Shown here one piece after another: positions 24,463 to 36,126 of a stretch of DNA of 64,000 nucleotides. The DNA comes from Hortaea werneckii (Eukaryota; Ascomycota; Dothideomycetes; Mycosphaerellales; Teratosphaeriaceae). A program made the translations under genes and the position numbers. The notes below the pieces were generated by a model that worked only from the letters and a program-made list of their open reading frames with translations, ran no database searches and was not told where the DNA came from. Every line of letters begins with the position of its first letter. The stretch's first letter is position 1. The stretch is from NCBI GenBank assembly GCA_037044905.1, contig JBAOKB010000074.1, positions 806,001 through 870,000 on the forward strand, read 5' to 3'.

Positions 24463-25296
24463 TCCGCGTGGGTAGGGCGAGGAGAGTTCGAGAAGGACAG
24501 ACAAGTCAATGGGTGATATGTCAGACGCTGCTCATCTAATCCAGCATGGGAAAGTATTGCACCATCAGCGGGTTCGCGCGGTAAGAATAGCCAAAGAGAT
24601 AATTATGTCAAAAAAAATGCCAAATTGATTTCTAAACCATCTGCACGTCCGAACCGTCTCGGCTTCCAATCGCTGCTGCAGCTGCCACTACCGTCATCGG
24701 CATTAAGCGGCTCGGCCCGGACGCGATGCAAGATGAGACGAGATGAGATGCGGCTTCACTCTCGTCCACAGGAGCACAGCATCCCCTGTAGACATACAGT
24801 GTCGTGGTCGCGACGAAGAGATTGGGAGCGCGCGATGTAGAAGCAGCATGTAGAAGTAACGAGTAGCGATCTTGCTTTGGGATATCCATTTCCAGCACAA
24901 TCGCCGAGGAAATAGGACGACGGGATGAGAAATCCTCTGGGAAAGCTACATACATAGTACTTATTAGTATGCCCGTGTTGGCATACTACTGCTAGTAAAA
25001 CGTGCAATAACCGTCCTGCGTTCCAGAGGAGGTTCGGAACGCACTCTGCCGCACAGAGCAGTTATGACTTTTCTTCCCGTGAGCTTGTCTGTTCGCCTGT
25101 CCGTATTTTTTATTTTATTTTTTATTATGCCGAATCAGTCCAGGCCCTGACCCGCCATACCCGGCATGATGATCCAAAACTCAATACCGAATAACTTGAA
25201 AAAAAAAAAAAAAAGACAACTGGGAAAATTGCCAGGCCCTTCGCTCCGGACAGATGATGGAGAACGGTGGAGTATCCGGTTTCCCTGCTACCTATT
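24463..25296. other. Intergenic, no supported gene
   Basis: This lies between the trr1 promoter (-) and the vps53 stop codon (-). There is an A/T-rich stretch at about 25105..25130 and an A15 run near 25199..25214. No coding evidence. Confidence 0.5.
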
Positions 25297-28200
25297 TTAC
25301 ACCCCACCGCCTCCCCTGGCCCCTGCCCCACCACCACCACCACCCCCTCCTCTCCGGAAGAACTTCCCAAAATTCTTCAGATTCTCATTGAAAACCCCAC
25401 TCGGCGCGCGATCATCCTCACTAATCCCCGCCGACGCCGTCGAACCAGTCCCAGCACCGACGGGATTCCCATTCCCGCCTGCCCCCGCCCCCGCTCCTGC
25501 ACCACCACTAGGCGTAGACGCACCCGCACCCGCACCCCCTTCGCCCTGTCTCTGCTGTCCACCGCCGCCAAGCGAGAACCCCGCAAACCCAAACGCATTC
25601 CCCGGCGAAGAAGGCGGCGGCGGACTCGCCCCGCGACTCGCCGCGTTCGAGCCCGACCCACCACCCCCACCACCACCAGGAACGATGTTCAGATGTCCCG
25701 CCGGCGAACCAAACCGGTCGCCCGCGTCCCGCGCGGCGTTCATCAGCGCCGTGCCGAAATGGCTCGGGTCGAAGCGGGATCCGGTCATGAGGGGGAGGGA
25801 GGGGGTGGAGTGGGTAAGGGGGTTGTGGTCTCGGAAGGCTTGGAGACCGCCACCGCCACCACCACCAGCGGACTGGGCCGTGGAGGTGAGGTGTTGGGGT
25901 TGGGGGACGGGGGTAGCGGTTTGGGAGGCACTGCTGCTGTTTCCTCCGCCTAGCAGGGAGGGCGGGAGGTGGGGTTGTGGGATTGAGGAGGAGGTTGACG
26001 GGGGAGCAGCTCCGCTCATGTTGAGCGATGCGAGGGTGGGGTTGCTTGGCTGCAGACCTGCTCCTCCGGCTGGACTTCCTGGTGCGGCTGCAGTGGCGGT
26101 CGCGGCACCGCTGCTGGGGCTGGCTTTGTGCGCGTTGAAGAGTTCGACGAGGTGGTGTTGTTCGCCTTTGCGTACGATGCCTTTGAGTTCGAGGATCTTG
26201 CGGAAGTTCGCCTCGGAGCGGTCGCGGATGTGTATTAGGTAGGCTTGGACGAGTCCCTCGGGTGGGACGGAGCGGACTTGGAGGGTCTTGAGGATCATGT
26301 CTAGTCGTGCCATGGAAGTGTTGACGCGTTTGGTGAAGGCGGTTTGGTTGAGTGCTGAGGGTCGCGTGGCGGTGGATGTTCCGGATTGCTGTTGATCTTC
26401 GGCTGTAAGGGTCGCGAGTTCCGATAGGCCTTTCTTCAACACGTAGGAGTCAAGCAGCATTTGCTCTGCGCCTGTCTCGGAGATGGGTTTACTAGCTGCG
26501 ATATTGGTGATGAAAATTTGCGTAGGCCGTCGACGAGGTTATCGCAGTACGCACGAGCAAACTGCTGCTTATGTAGGAGGCGGAGGATCTCCTGGCTTCG
26601 TTCCCGGACGCGAGTGAGGAGAACAGAAACGTAGCCGGACTGGTCGCCGACTGACTCCATCTTCGCCCAAGCAACATTCCGCATTTCACGCCAGGCCGGC
26701 TGACAGTCCGCTTCGGCTTTGTGGACAAGCGAGCGGACTGCAGCAGAGGCGACGCCCATGAAAGCATCTGCTTGATTTTGCATGTCGACCTTGTCTTGAA
26801 TTCATCATCGATGCGCTGCTTGATCCTATCTTCCAGCTGTGTCGTGGTCTGGTAGCAGTAATCCGCCGTGTTTAGATGACGACGGCATCTTCGATGCTTG
26901 GGCCGCCAGTCTTCTGAGATAGGTAGAAGAACAGAACCTGCTGGCTGTAAGCGTCAAGGTACTTCGCAAATGTCTGGCTGAGCTCCAATAGCCGCGAACC
27001 GATTGAAAGCTTCGCGCATTGAGCGAAAGTGATACGGTATTGGTGGAATAGCTCGGTCGAGGATGGCGTAACAAGCTGGTTATGGAATTCCTCGTCCGAT
27101 GGTTTGACAGGCTGAGTGCGGTATTTGGGAATGAGCGATGCTAGCTGTTTATCTTGAGACTCAACCCAGATGCTCAAGTATGGCTCGAAAGCTTCAGAAA
27201 TGGCTTGGGTGAAACCGTGGGTGGGACGCTTGTCGGAGATGCCAGAAGTGATGGTGTCCATCGATGATCTTGATGAGTCTGCCGCAAAGCGTCGCTCGAG
27301 ACTATGCTCAAAGTCCAGGGTTTCTTGCAAGCAGGAAAGTAGGAGATTGACGTCTGGAGGCTGACCGTCCGTCCTCCGCATTGAGCGCTGCAAGATGCCT
27401 TTGTAGTCCTCCCGCGTGCTTTCACAGAAAGAATTCGCTAGCATCTCGTTGACTCGCCAATGCTGCGGGAAGATGGAGGCGTGCTCAGCGTCATACGTCT
27501 TCAGCATACGGTTAAACCAGCTGTACCGCCGTGAAATATTGTCCAAACTGCCCGCCTCATCATTGCCTCGAAACACCTGCCGGTACTCTCTGAGCTGGGT
27601 GTTGCAGTACCAGGTAATCAACCTCACTCGGAGCATGCTCCCCAAGTGCATCCATAACCTGACATGCCTCGGAAAGCATGCCCCTCTTCTGCTGGACTTC
27701 GCCCTTTGCGAACGCCAACTCGAAGTCTTCGCATACCTGCTCCAGCAACTCTCTCTGCACGTCCCCGACATTCCGACTAAGCGCGGCGATCTGATCGATA
27801 CTCCTGTAGCTCTTGAAATGTGCCATCAGCTGGATGACCGCCTGCAGCAATTGCGCCACGTCCCGGTACTGCCTCGTCTGAATCAGTCCTCTAAGCTGCT
27901 CGTACGCGTTCGTAAGCATCTGTAGCCGCTTCAGCGCCGTCATAGAGAGAGTGAGATTCTTCTTGGTGCTGTCGAGCCGCTTGATGTCTGCCGTCATCTC
28001 TGTAATTGTCCGTTCCGTTCTCGAGAGCGCGCTCCCGCACTCCTTCGATCTTCGCAAACAGCTGCTCGAGCTCGGCCTTTGCATCCTGGATTCGACGGAC
28101 GCTGTCGGCGTCCTCGGACGACTGAGAGGTGACGAGGAGGCGAGGTCGGCGTCCAGAGCATTTTGGTAGCGATTGAGGGATGCAGAGACGGTGGGCGCAG

Positions 28201-28375
28201 AGGATAGGGTGGTTTGGTGGGAGAAGAGAGCGTTGAGGTGGTCGATAGGGTCGTAGTCAACTGGCAATGATCAATACACAAAGCAATGTATACAGAGCAT
28301 GGGTCAAGGTGAGGAGGGAGAGCTACCAGCGTCTAAGGGGTCGTTAGGCTTGTTGACGCCATTGGGCTGCGGCAT
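25297..28375 (-). CDS. vps53: GARP complex subunit Vps53, frame broken
   Basis: Tethers endosome-derived vesicles at the trans-Golgi. Exon 1 28375..28327 (ATG 28375), 65-bp intron 28326..28262, then one long exon to TAA 25299..25297. The N-terminus YDPIDHLNALF and the coiled coil TEMTADIKRLDSTKKNLTL are diagnostic, followed by LREYRQVFRGNDEAGSLDNI, FPQHWRVNEMLANSF and LLDSYVLKKGLSEL. Frame changes are needed near 28120 and 28020 (bracketing VRRIQDAKAELEQLF), 27630, 26875 (a lost base makes TAA after AVVI) and in the AAAA run 26513..26516. After about residue 800 comes a Ser/Gly/Pro-rich tail of some 250 residues ending in nearly pure glycine, not part of the conserved protein and unusually long. 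vps53 is divergent from the cyclophilin H gene. Confidence 0.88.
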
Positions 28376-28781
28376 GAGGAAGAGAGCTTTACCGCGATGA
28401 TTACAGTGTGACGGTGAAGCAGTAACGAATGGATTCCCAAGTTGGAACGGAAGTTTTTGAATGTGACAGAGTACAAGAGCCGTTCAGAGAGGTGGTGTCC
28501 CCAAATGTCCCAGCCAATCGGAAGCAGGAGACAGCTGGTCCGACGAAACTTGGATTCACTCCCAAATTGCATGTGAAGTCTGATATTCATTGAAAAAATC
28601 ATTAATAAAACCCATCACAGCACATCCTTTTCGCCCCGATCAACCCTGAATTAAGAGTGCCAGAGACAGCGAAATACTGTGCAAATTTACAAGCGGCCAA
28701 ACAAGCGCCAGCATCGAAAACCCAAGGAAACCGCCCCATCAGGAGACTAAAGGAAAAAACCCCCAACCCCGCCACCAAACA
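28376..28781. promoter_or_regulatory. Divergent promoter of vps53 and cyclophilin H
   Basis: 406 bp between the two start codons on opposite strands. No clear box was identified. Confidence 0.55.
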
Positions 28782-29448
28782 ATGGCCTCAACAGACCCCA
28801 ACCCCGTCGTCTTCTTCGACGTGACCCTCGGCGGCGAACCACTGGGCCGCATCCAAATGGAACTCTTTGCCAACACCGTGCCCCGAACCGCCGAGAACTT
28901 CCGGCAATTCTGCACAGGCGAGACGAAAAACCATCTAGGCCGACCCCAGGGTTACAAGGGCTCGAAATTCCACCGCGTGATCAAGGAGTTTATGATCCAG
29001 GGGGGCGATTTCTTGAATGGGGATGGCACGGGCAGCGCGAGTATCTATGGCACGAAGGCGTTTGCGGATGAGAATTTTAAGCTGGTGCATGATCAGCCTG
29101 GGTTGCTGTCTATGGCTGTATGTCCAAATTCTTCCTTTCGGCCTCTTCTTTTTGTGCTCTTTCTTTTCTCTTTCCTCTTTTTCTTTTCTCCTTTCTTCTA
29201 TTTGATCAAATATTGTGTTTGCTTATGGAAAAGATAGCTGATCCTTTCCACAGAACTCCGGCCCAAACACGAACGGTTGCCAATTCTTCATCACGTGTGT
29301 GGCTACGCCGTTCCTAAACGGGAAACACGTCGTCTTTGGGAAAGTGGTCGAGGGCATGGATGTAGTGAAGAAGATTGAGAATGTGCGGTGTGGGCGAGAC
29401 GACAAGCCTAACCAGGATGTGGTCGTTTCACAGTGTGGCGAGATGTGA
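28782..29448 (+). CDS. Cyclophilin H-type peptidyl-prolyl isomerase
   Basis: Cis-trans prolyl isomerase of the spliceosomal U4/U6.U5 snRNP type. Exons 28782..29117 and 29254..29448; the 136-bp intron (GTATGT ... CACAG) is pyrimidine-rich. The product is 176 aa, close to the 177 aa of human PPIH. Catalytic-site motifs are FHRVIKEFMIQGGDF, GCQFFIT and GKHVVFG; the ending VVVSQCGEM is the CypH C-terminus. The Trp that contacts cyclosporin in CypA is Phe here (PFLNGKH), so weaker drug binding may be expected. No frame break. Confidence 0.93.
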
Positions 29449-29994
29449 AGCAAAAGGGCCAATCAGCTTGAAGACGAACTATTATTGACCAGGTGAAGCG
29501 AGTATGGTTCACGTGTTTGTCTGAAGGACATACCGCCTTCACTATGATTAGCCGAACGGTTTCACGGCATGGATTTGCTCCACGGCCACTGCTCGCGACA
29601 TGTTTGAGATGCCCGATGCCCAGGCTCAAGGAGTTTGCGGGAATCACGGGCACAGACACATGACTCGCTTCAGAGTGATGGGCGACACTGTCGCACCATC
29701 ACATACTGCTCAAGACCTAAACGAAGGGCTTCGACTTCACAAAAAAAAAAAAAAAATAGAAGATAGGAACAATGCCGTAATGAAGTAGATAATATGGGTA
29801 TCAATGAAGTAAGTATAGAATCTCTCAATAACCGGATGAACCCCACTTTCCCAGCATCAAACATCGTCCTCCAGACCCACAAAAGGTATTGACATGAATT
29901 AAGAGAGAAGAAAAAGAAAAAGGCCCAGACATTATGCTAGGATTTGGCAAAGGGAACAGCGCACGCGAACAAAGATCGTGTCCATCACCACCAC
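29449..29994. other. Convergent intergenic, nothing seen
   Basis: Spacer between the cyclophilin and GH17 stop codons. It contains an A15 run at about 29741..29756. No coding evidence. Confidence 0.55.
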
Positions 29995-32101
29995 TTAGCC
30001 GCTGAACAGGTTCGCGCAACCCCAGTACTGCTCGACGTCCAAGTCGCCGGGGGCCTTCCAGTCATCGTTCTCGAACGAGAAGAGGACGGACTTGGAGCCA
30101 GCGGCGCCCATGATGGACTCGATGGCGGTCTTCTGGTCGCTGAAGCCCGGGATGGCCAGACCGTTGGCGAGACCGGAGCTCGGCCAGCCCGTCTCCAGGT
30201 TGTACGCCTCCTTCTCGCCGTTGCAGGCATCGGACAGGTCCTCGAGCTGCGAGGACACGAACTCGCCGGCCTTGGAGGCGAAGATGGCCGTGTTGAAGAA
30301 GGGGTGGATGTTGGCGGCGATGACGTCGACGGCCGGGCAGATCGTCTGCGCGTTCTCTTGGATGGTGCCGAGGGGCTCGGTGGTGGTGACGGGGCCCGTG
30401 TAACCGGCGGCAGCGAAGCGGGATCGGACGTCTTCAAGGCCACCGGCGAGTTGCGAGGCAGAGCAGTAGCCGTTGAAGACGGCTTCGTTTCCGAAGACGA
30501 CCATCTCGACCATCTCCCACTGGCCCATACCCCAGTCGATCAGGTCGCTCACCTGCTCGTCGGTGTTGGCGCCAATGCCGGAGGCGTCAATGTAGATGCC
30601 CAGGATCATCTTGAGGCCATTTTCGGCGCAGGCGTTGCCGATGTTGACCGGGCCGTCACAGTCCGTGGCGTAGAGACGGACGGTGGTGAAACCCTTGGCA
30701 GCGATAGAAGCGACGTCGGCAGAGATGGTGGAGCTGTCCTTGCAAGAGCCATCGGAAGCGTAAGGGGTGTAGGTCATGGCCCACTTGTCGCCGTTGGAGG
30801 AGATGGAGCCGGAGCTGCTGCTGGAAGATGCGGAGGCAGATGGGGCGGAGCTGGACCAGCTGGAAGCGCTGGAGGAAGCTGGAGCCCAGGAAGAAGACGC
30901 AGAAGTGGCCCAGGTGGAAGAGGCGGAAGAGCTCTGTGCCCACCACTCGAAGCTGGTGCTGCTAGGCTCAGGAGTCCAGGAGCTGGTCCAGGTTGACGCG
31001 CTAGAAGAGGCAGGGGCCCAGGAAGACGAGGCGGTGGTTTGCGCCCACCATTCGCTGCTAGTGCTGGACGGCTCCGGAGTCCAAGAGCTGGACCAGGCTG
31101 AGCTAGATGAAGCGGGGAGCCCAGGCAGACGAGGCAGAGGATTGCGCCCACCATTCGCTGCTGGTGCTAGACGGCTCCGGAACCCAAGAGCTCGAAGAAG
31201 TTTCTTGGTAAGAGTCTGGCGATTCCCAAGTGGACGTGGTCTGCGGGGCCCAGCTAGAGCTGGTGGCCTCCCAGGAAGAGGATTGCGGAGCCCAGGTGGA
31301 GGAGCTCTCTGGAGCCCAGGTAGAGTTGGAAGGCATCCAGCTGGAGGAAGTGGATTCTGGTGCCCAGCTGAAAGAGGAAGACAGGGGAGTCCAAGTGGAG
31401 CTTGAAGAAGCCTCCCACGACGAAGAGCTCGACGGCGCGACCCAGGTAGAGGAAGGCGACGCGTAGCTGGAGCTGCTCCATACCTCGGACGAAGTTGCAG
31501 CAGGAGCGGCTTCGCTCGTGGCGGTCATTTTCTTGGTGTACGGCACCGTGACCGTGGAATCGATGGTCTTGGTGGTGGTCATGTGGGTCGTACTATCAGT
31601 ATCCGGCGAGCCCGTGATGTAGGTAGTAGCCTGGACGGTGGCGGTGGTCATCAAGGTCTCAGTTGTGAGCACGGTTGTCGGTACGGTAGTGGTGTCTACG
31701 GCATAGCTGGAGGGTGGCAATGAAGACATGTCAACGGTCGTGTATACGGTCGTCGTCGTGTCCGTGTCATCGCTGGAGGATTGCAATGGAGCCACAGAAA
31801 TGGTCCTGAGGACGGTTGTCGTCGTATCCTTTTCATCGCTGGCGGTTGGCATTGAAGCGGCAGCAACGGAAGTCTTCTCCTTGGAATAGTCCCAGTCGTC
31901 GACCAAAGTCGGCTCTCCGTACCAGGTGGTAGTGTAGGTGGTACATCCACACTGCTCAGAGGGCGTTGCACTCTCAGCCGGCTCAGACCAGGCTCCGGAA
32001 GCGCCTCTCTTCATGTGCAGATTAGCATGTTGGTTGTGGCCGGCCGCATAAGCGGAAGCGGCAAGGCTGGAGGCAAAGACAGCAGCAGTGAACGACGGCA
32101 T
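29995..32101 (-). CDS. Secreted GH17 glucan endo-1,3-beta-glucosidase, BtgE/Scw type
   Basis: Cell-wall protein acting on beta-1,3-glucan. Intronless; ATG 32101, TAA 29997..29995. Order: signal peptide, a Lys-Arg site (HMKRG, probably Kex2), the motif CGCTTYTTTWYGEPTLV known from BtgE-like wall proteins, a Thr/Ser-rich region, a Ser/Trp-rich repeat region, then the GH17 domain (KWAMTYTPYASDGSC). Catalytic acid Glu is in VVFGNEAV, nucleophile Glu in ETGWPSSG. One base too many in the C4 run (G4 at 31114..31117 on the + strand) ends the N-terminal frame early; removing it joins the halves. The repeat spacing (105 bp, then 103 bp) independently supports an indel here. Likely extracellular and heavily O-mannosylated. 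Confidence 0.88.
30936..31246 (-). repeat. Imperfect tandem repeats coding a Ser/Trp-rich linker
   Basis: Three copies of a unit coding W(T/V)PEPSSTS(S/F)EWWAQ followed by Ser/Ala. The shared string gcgcccacca (first copy gtgcccacca) begins at 30936, 31041 and 31144 on the + strand, giving periods of 105 and 103 bp. Shorter WAP-Ser units continue upstream to about 31460. Confidence 0.75.
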
Positions 32102-32683
32102 TTTGGCTCAAAAAATAAACAAACCGCTGAAAGAGTGAAGCGGTACGCGAAAAGTAGCAGTACAAACGAATGACTGTGGTGAGAAGGTGCTGTCGCCGTG
32201 AAGCAGGAGGAAGAAGAGCAGCAGAAGAAGGCCATTGTGACGGGGAGATGGTAATCTCATGTAGCCTACCGTTAATGCCTAGCCTGAAGTCACTAATCGC
32301 TTGCCAAATGAGCCCAATGTCCGTGTACCGACGGCCTTTGACTCGCCTGTGGTTAGTTTAAGTAAACTATAGCAATTTGGGTCGTAGTTAAATGAGGTCC
32401 GTTGATCATGGTCTGTGCGCTCCTCCTCGGGAAGCCGGCTGGGCAGCGGCTACAGGTCGGGGTCAATCAAGCAGTCTGGGGAAAGGGATCAGCCTTAAGA
32501 CGGCCGAGGAGACCGGCAGAACGTCATGACAGGAGGATCGGGATGCAATTAAACGGTTGTTTGTCGGTGGGTAGCAGAGTGCACAGCGGGACCCGACCCA
32601 AGCAAAACAGTCCACACTTTTGCTAGCATTCCTGTCTCGTTGCTATAATACATCCATACACAATCTCGTGGAATCATCTGCCA
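32102..32683. other. Upstream region of the GH17 gene
   Basis: Between the GH17 start (-) and the PHD-protein stop (-). No open frame of interest. It holds the GH17 promoter and the PHD 3' UTR. Confidence 0.55.
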
Positions 32684-34330
32684 TTATTTCGGCATCCATC
32701 TGCATGGTAGGTGCCTTCTTCCTCTAGCCCTTGTAGTAGTGTCCCTTCTCTTCAAGCCCCAGTACCTCGCCCCAAACTCCCAGCGTCTTTTTCCGCGCAT
32801 TTTGAACGGACCGTGGTGCAGCATCCAAACTGCCAACTTCCGCCATGCGACCATGCATTCCCAGCTGTACGCCAACTGCGTCCCGTCCGGGCCTCTGAAT
32901 TCTTTGAGCTTTTCGTGTCCAGCTTGGTTGGTCATGAAGAGAAGGCCGCCGTATACCGCATTGATCCATTGTTGCGGAGGTTGATGGGCGGGCAGCATTC
33001 GCATGCTCGCTTCATCCCATTTCATACTGCTCTGCTCAATGACCATGGCGTTAGACTCGCCCTTCGGCAACTCGCAGTAAAGCTTCCAGAGGACGCCGTT
33101 TGTGAAGTTGAGAGCCGCCTGTTGCTGCTGCTGCATCAGCTTCCACATCTGATGCTTTCGCTTCTTTCTGGTCAGCGCAATACGTTGATGCTGGATTCTG
33201 GTGCACTTTGCACAAAGACGATCTGATGATGTAAAGGTCAGTGCATGTTGATCTACCTGAGGAATTGCATTGATAATCATACCTAGACCCTCTTCTTGAG
33301 ACTTGCCGACATCTTTACATCCTTTGTGCTGCAGCGATTGGCAGCCGCGGCAGACGATGTACTCATGAAAGCTATCGGGTGGTCCTTCAGGACATAGACA
33401 GTACACGGTATTGCTGGGCGTTGACTTCTTCCACTCTTCAAAAACATCTCGGAGAGTTCTTCTGGGTGCTGCAATTGGCGGCATGTCCTTCTTCCATTGC
33501 TCAAAGATGGCTGCCAAGCCTTTTGCAGGAGAAGGCGTCGCTTCGGGCTGGACTTTATTCGTCGAAGTGGCATCTTGCGTGCTGGTCATGTCCTTGCTGG
33601 GTGTGGCTTGCACTGGACTATGCGAGTGAGCTTCATCCGTCGAAGTGGCATCTTGCTCCCTTGTCATGTCCTTGCTGGGTGTGTCTTGCAGTGGAGAGCT
33701 CGAGTGAGCGTCATCCTCAGACGCGGCACCATCATTGTCGAGCAAGTCTTCAGCTTCGTCCTCATCATCAGACTCATCGTCGAAGTAATTGAGCTTACGC
33801 TTCACGCCACGAGTCAAGCTCTCGCGCTCGCTGGGTATTCCGTCAAATAATGGCTTTGGCACCCCCTTGCTCGACGGCTTCTCACGATGCGTGCCCCTCG
33901 ACGGCAAGCTCAAGGCCGACTTTCTCGGAGCAGAGCTGCCGGTCTTGCTACGGGGAGTGCTGGTGAGGCGTGGGCGTTTCGCAGGCGTACTCTTTGTCGA
34001 CCCCTCCCCGTGAAGCTTCTCATAGCCCCTTTGTGCAGCCTCACTACGCCTCCTCTGGCGGCAAACGCGGCATCTGAAGCCGTTCTTGTAATCCGCCTTA
34101 GTGAATGTGTAATGCTCGCCGAGCATGCAGATCTTGTGGTGCCAGTTGTCACAAATGGTACAGATGACACCCGGCTCGCCCTCGGCTGGGCGGCCATCGG
34201 CATCCTCGCAGTCGCAAGCGACGAGGTTGTCCTCGATTTCGCTGGTCAGTTCAACCTCAAGGTCATCTCCGCCAGGGGCGGAGGCAGTAACGGGAGCCTT
34301 GCGAACGACGTGAGGTGTGCCTGGAGCCAT
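32684..34330 (-). CDS. Protein with two PHD fingers
   Basis: Intact single exon of 548 aa, ATG 34330. PHD finger 1 lies at about residues 38-92 (CDCEDADG, CTICDNWHHKIC, CRVCRQ), finger 2 at about 305-370 (CLCPEGPPDS, CRGCQSLQHKGC, CAKC). Between them is a basic, Ser/Thr-rich linker with an acidic patch and two 26-residue repeats. The C-terminal 180 residues (LNFTNGVLWKLYCELPKG, then a Trp-rich basic end) match nothing I recognise. PHD fingers read histone H3 tails, so the protein is probably nuclear. It is divergent from an LSD1-like gene; S. pombe Lsd1/2 work with the PHD proteins Phf1/2, so a partnership is possible but not shown. Target mark unknown. Confidence 0.85.
   Translation of the reverse strand: MAPGTPHVVRKAPVTASAPGGDDLEVELTSEIEDNLVACDCEDADGRPAEGEPGVICTICDNWHHKICMLGEHYTFTKADYKNGFRCRVCRQRRRSEAAQRGYEKLHGEGSTKSTPAKRPRLTSTPRSKTGSSAPRKSALSLPSRGTHREKPSSKGVPKPLFDGIPSERESLTRGVKRKLNYFDDESDDEDEAEDLLDNDGAASEDDAHSSSPLQDTPSKDMTREQDATSTDEAHSHSPVQATPSKDMTSTQDATSTNKVQPEATPSPAKGLAAIFEQWKKDMPPIAAPRRTLRDVFEEWKKSTPSNTVYCLCPEGPPDSFHEYIVCRGCQSLQHKGCKDVGKSQEEGLGMIINAIPQVDQHALTFTSSDRLCAKCTRIQHQRIALTRKKRKHQMWKLMQQQQQAALNFTNGVLWKLYCELPKGESNAMVIEQSSMKWDEASMRMLPAHQPPQQWINAVYGGLLFMTNQAGHEKLKEFRGPDGTQLAYSWECMVAWRKLAVWMLHHGPFKMRGKRRWEFGARYWGLKRRDTTTRARGRRHLPCRWMPK
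33561..33716 (-). repeat. Two 78-bp tandem repeats inside the PHD gene
   Basis: The string gtcgaagtggcatcttg recurs 78 bp apart (33561 and 33639, + strand). The unit codes 26 residues including TPSKDMT and DATSTDE-like segments, so the repeat is in frame. Confidence 0.8.
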
Positions 34331-36126
34331 GCTGTGGATGTCTAGTGGATGTTATGAAGGTTGATGAGAGTGACTCTTTAAACGAATTGCCAGCAGAGTG
34401 CCGGTATGGTTTTGGTGTTGGCAGAAGGTCTTCTGGTGGGGTTATGAAAGTAAAGACGGGATAGCTGGTGAGTTGTACAAAGCGAAGAGTGCAGTCGCGT
34501 GATGTAGTCGAGCCCGGGCAGTCAAATTTGTGTTGATCATGAGATAATATGAAAGTGTGAATGCGTAGATGAATGTGCCAGAAGCACCTCGGTGACCCGG
34601 CGGCACGTTGTCGGATGAGTCGCGCTGATCAAGGCAACCGCGGACTGACTTGTTTGGCAGGTGCGGACGACTGCCAGTGGCAGGCCACCGGTAAATGCAC
34701 TGAAAACTCTACAGTAAGGTATTTTTGGGGTTGCAACAATTGGCCGCTGGTGCAAATGCGTGGCCTCATCGGAGCCGAACTAGATTTGCAGATATACGTC
34801 GTCATTTTCTTCCTCCGCAGACAACCACAAATGGTAATGTCTTGTCTCAAAGGCCTCGCCCCCACCGGTCTTTTGGCCACCTGTGTTGACTCCTCCCGAG
34901 CATCCATATCCTCCGTCAGCTCCGATACCCGGCGGCTTACAGATGACGAGGTGAACGACCTAAACCACGATCTGTACTCGTAAAGTCTTCACATCAAGCG
35001 CGCAGAAAGTGGAAAGAAGACTACCTCCTTCAAATCCACATGTTTGGGGCGCATTGTCTTTTTCAGGTAAAAAGTTCATTTTTCACCTTTGTGTGATCCA
35101 TCCTACTGCCTATACGTCTAATCTTATGGACGGGCCAGAAGTGGCAAATGTGGCGCACACGTATATTGATAATTGCTCGAGAGTTTCGATGATCAGGTCC
35201 GCTCGACGTGACCAAGAAGAAGGATATCGATCGAGTGGAGGAGAGATCTCCCACCGGGGAGATGGGCTGGCATCGGAGCGTGAGGGCCTACAGCTGCCTA
35301 CAGTAGCAATCAATTGCAAGATACTGTCATAAAGGTTACCGCATGGTGCAAACATGTATACCTGATATCAAACGGGACTAAAACCCGGTCGCCCAAGACA
35401 GGGCGCTTTGTGCCAAGCCGAAATTGCGACATATGTCTTCTTTTCGCACATGGCAAACATGCATCTCCAACAGCAACAGTTCATTCAAAAAGGTTATCGC
35501 TGGCCTCAAAGCTTCCAATTTGTTTTGCATACGATCTATAGCCGTTCGAAGTCCATGTTCGCCGATATACAGCACGTAGGTTCCTCTTCCAGCCGCGTTC
35601 CAAGCTCGTGTTCGCGGGGTCCACTTGGGACCACCTCCACCTCCTGGCGCGATGTGAGGGCTGTTACTCATGGCATCGCGACCTTCCGGATGGTGTGTAT
35701 CTTCATTGTGTAATTCTTGACGGAATTGAAATGATGGTGGCGAATGAACAGGATCTCACCACGATGTCTCATGAAGTGAGGTCGAAGAAGCGACGCTAGT
35801 GACCGAAAAGCGGGTCCAGATTTTGCCGCATCTCCTCACCCATGACCCTCCTTCGCCCTCATGGGATATCCAATACTCGCACCAGAAAAGCATAGAGAGG
35901 CACATATTCAACTTTTCGAATCGCTGCGCCTGTCTACACGATTTTCCACTGCTATAAGGAGTCCAACAATCTCGGCTAGTCCAACATCGCGCAATATCAT
36001 CCACAAGTCCCTGAAAGCTCGAGCCGCCGAGGCGCAACATACCGTACATCCACTCCAGCACTACACGGATAATACAAATGGCTGGAGATCTACACTAGAG
36101 TTTGGCGTCTCTTTACTGGGTGGGGC
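34331..36126. promoter_or_regulatory. Shared upstream region of the PHD and LSD1-like genes
   Basis: 1.8 kb between two divergent start codons. Open frames here (for example 35378..35671 -) show no protein-like pattern. I see no defined element. Confidence 0.45.

Noticed and set aside
23628..24509. Arg/Pro-rich 290-codon frame in the thioredoxin reductase
   Set aside because: A shifted-frame shadow of the GC-rich trr1 coding sequence.
35378..35671. Minus-strand 97-codon frame in the PHD-LSD1 spacer
   Set aside because: No homology pattern and no conserved motif visible.
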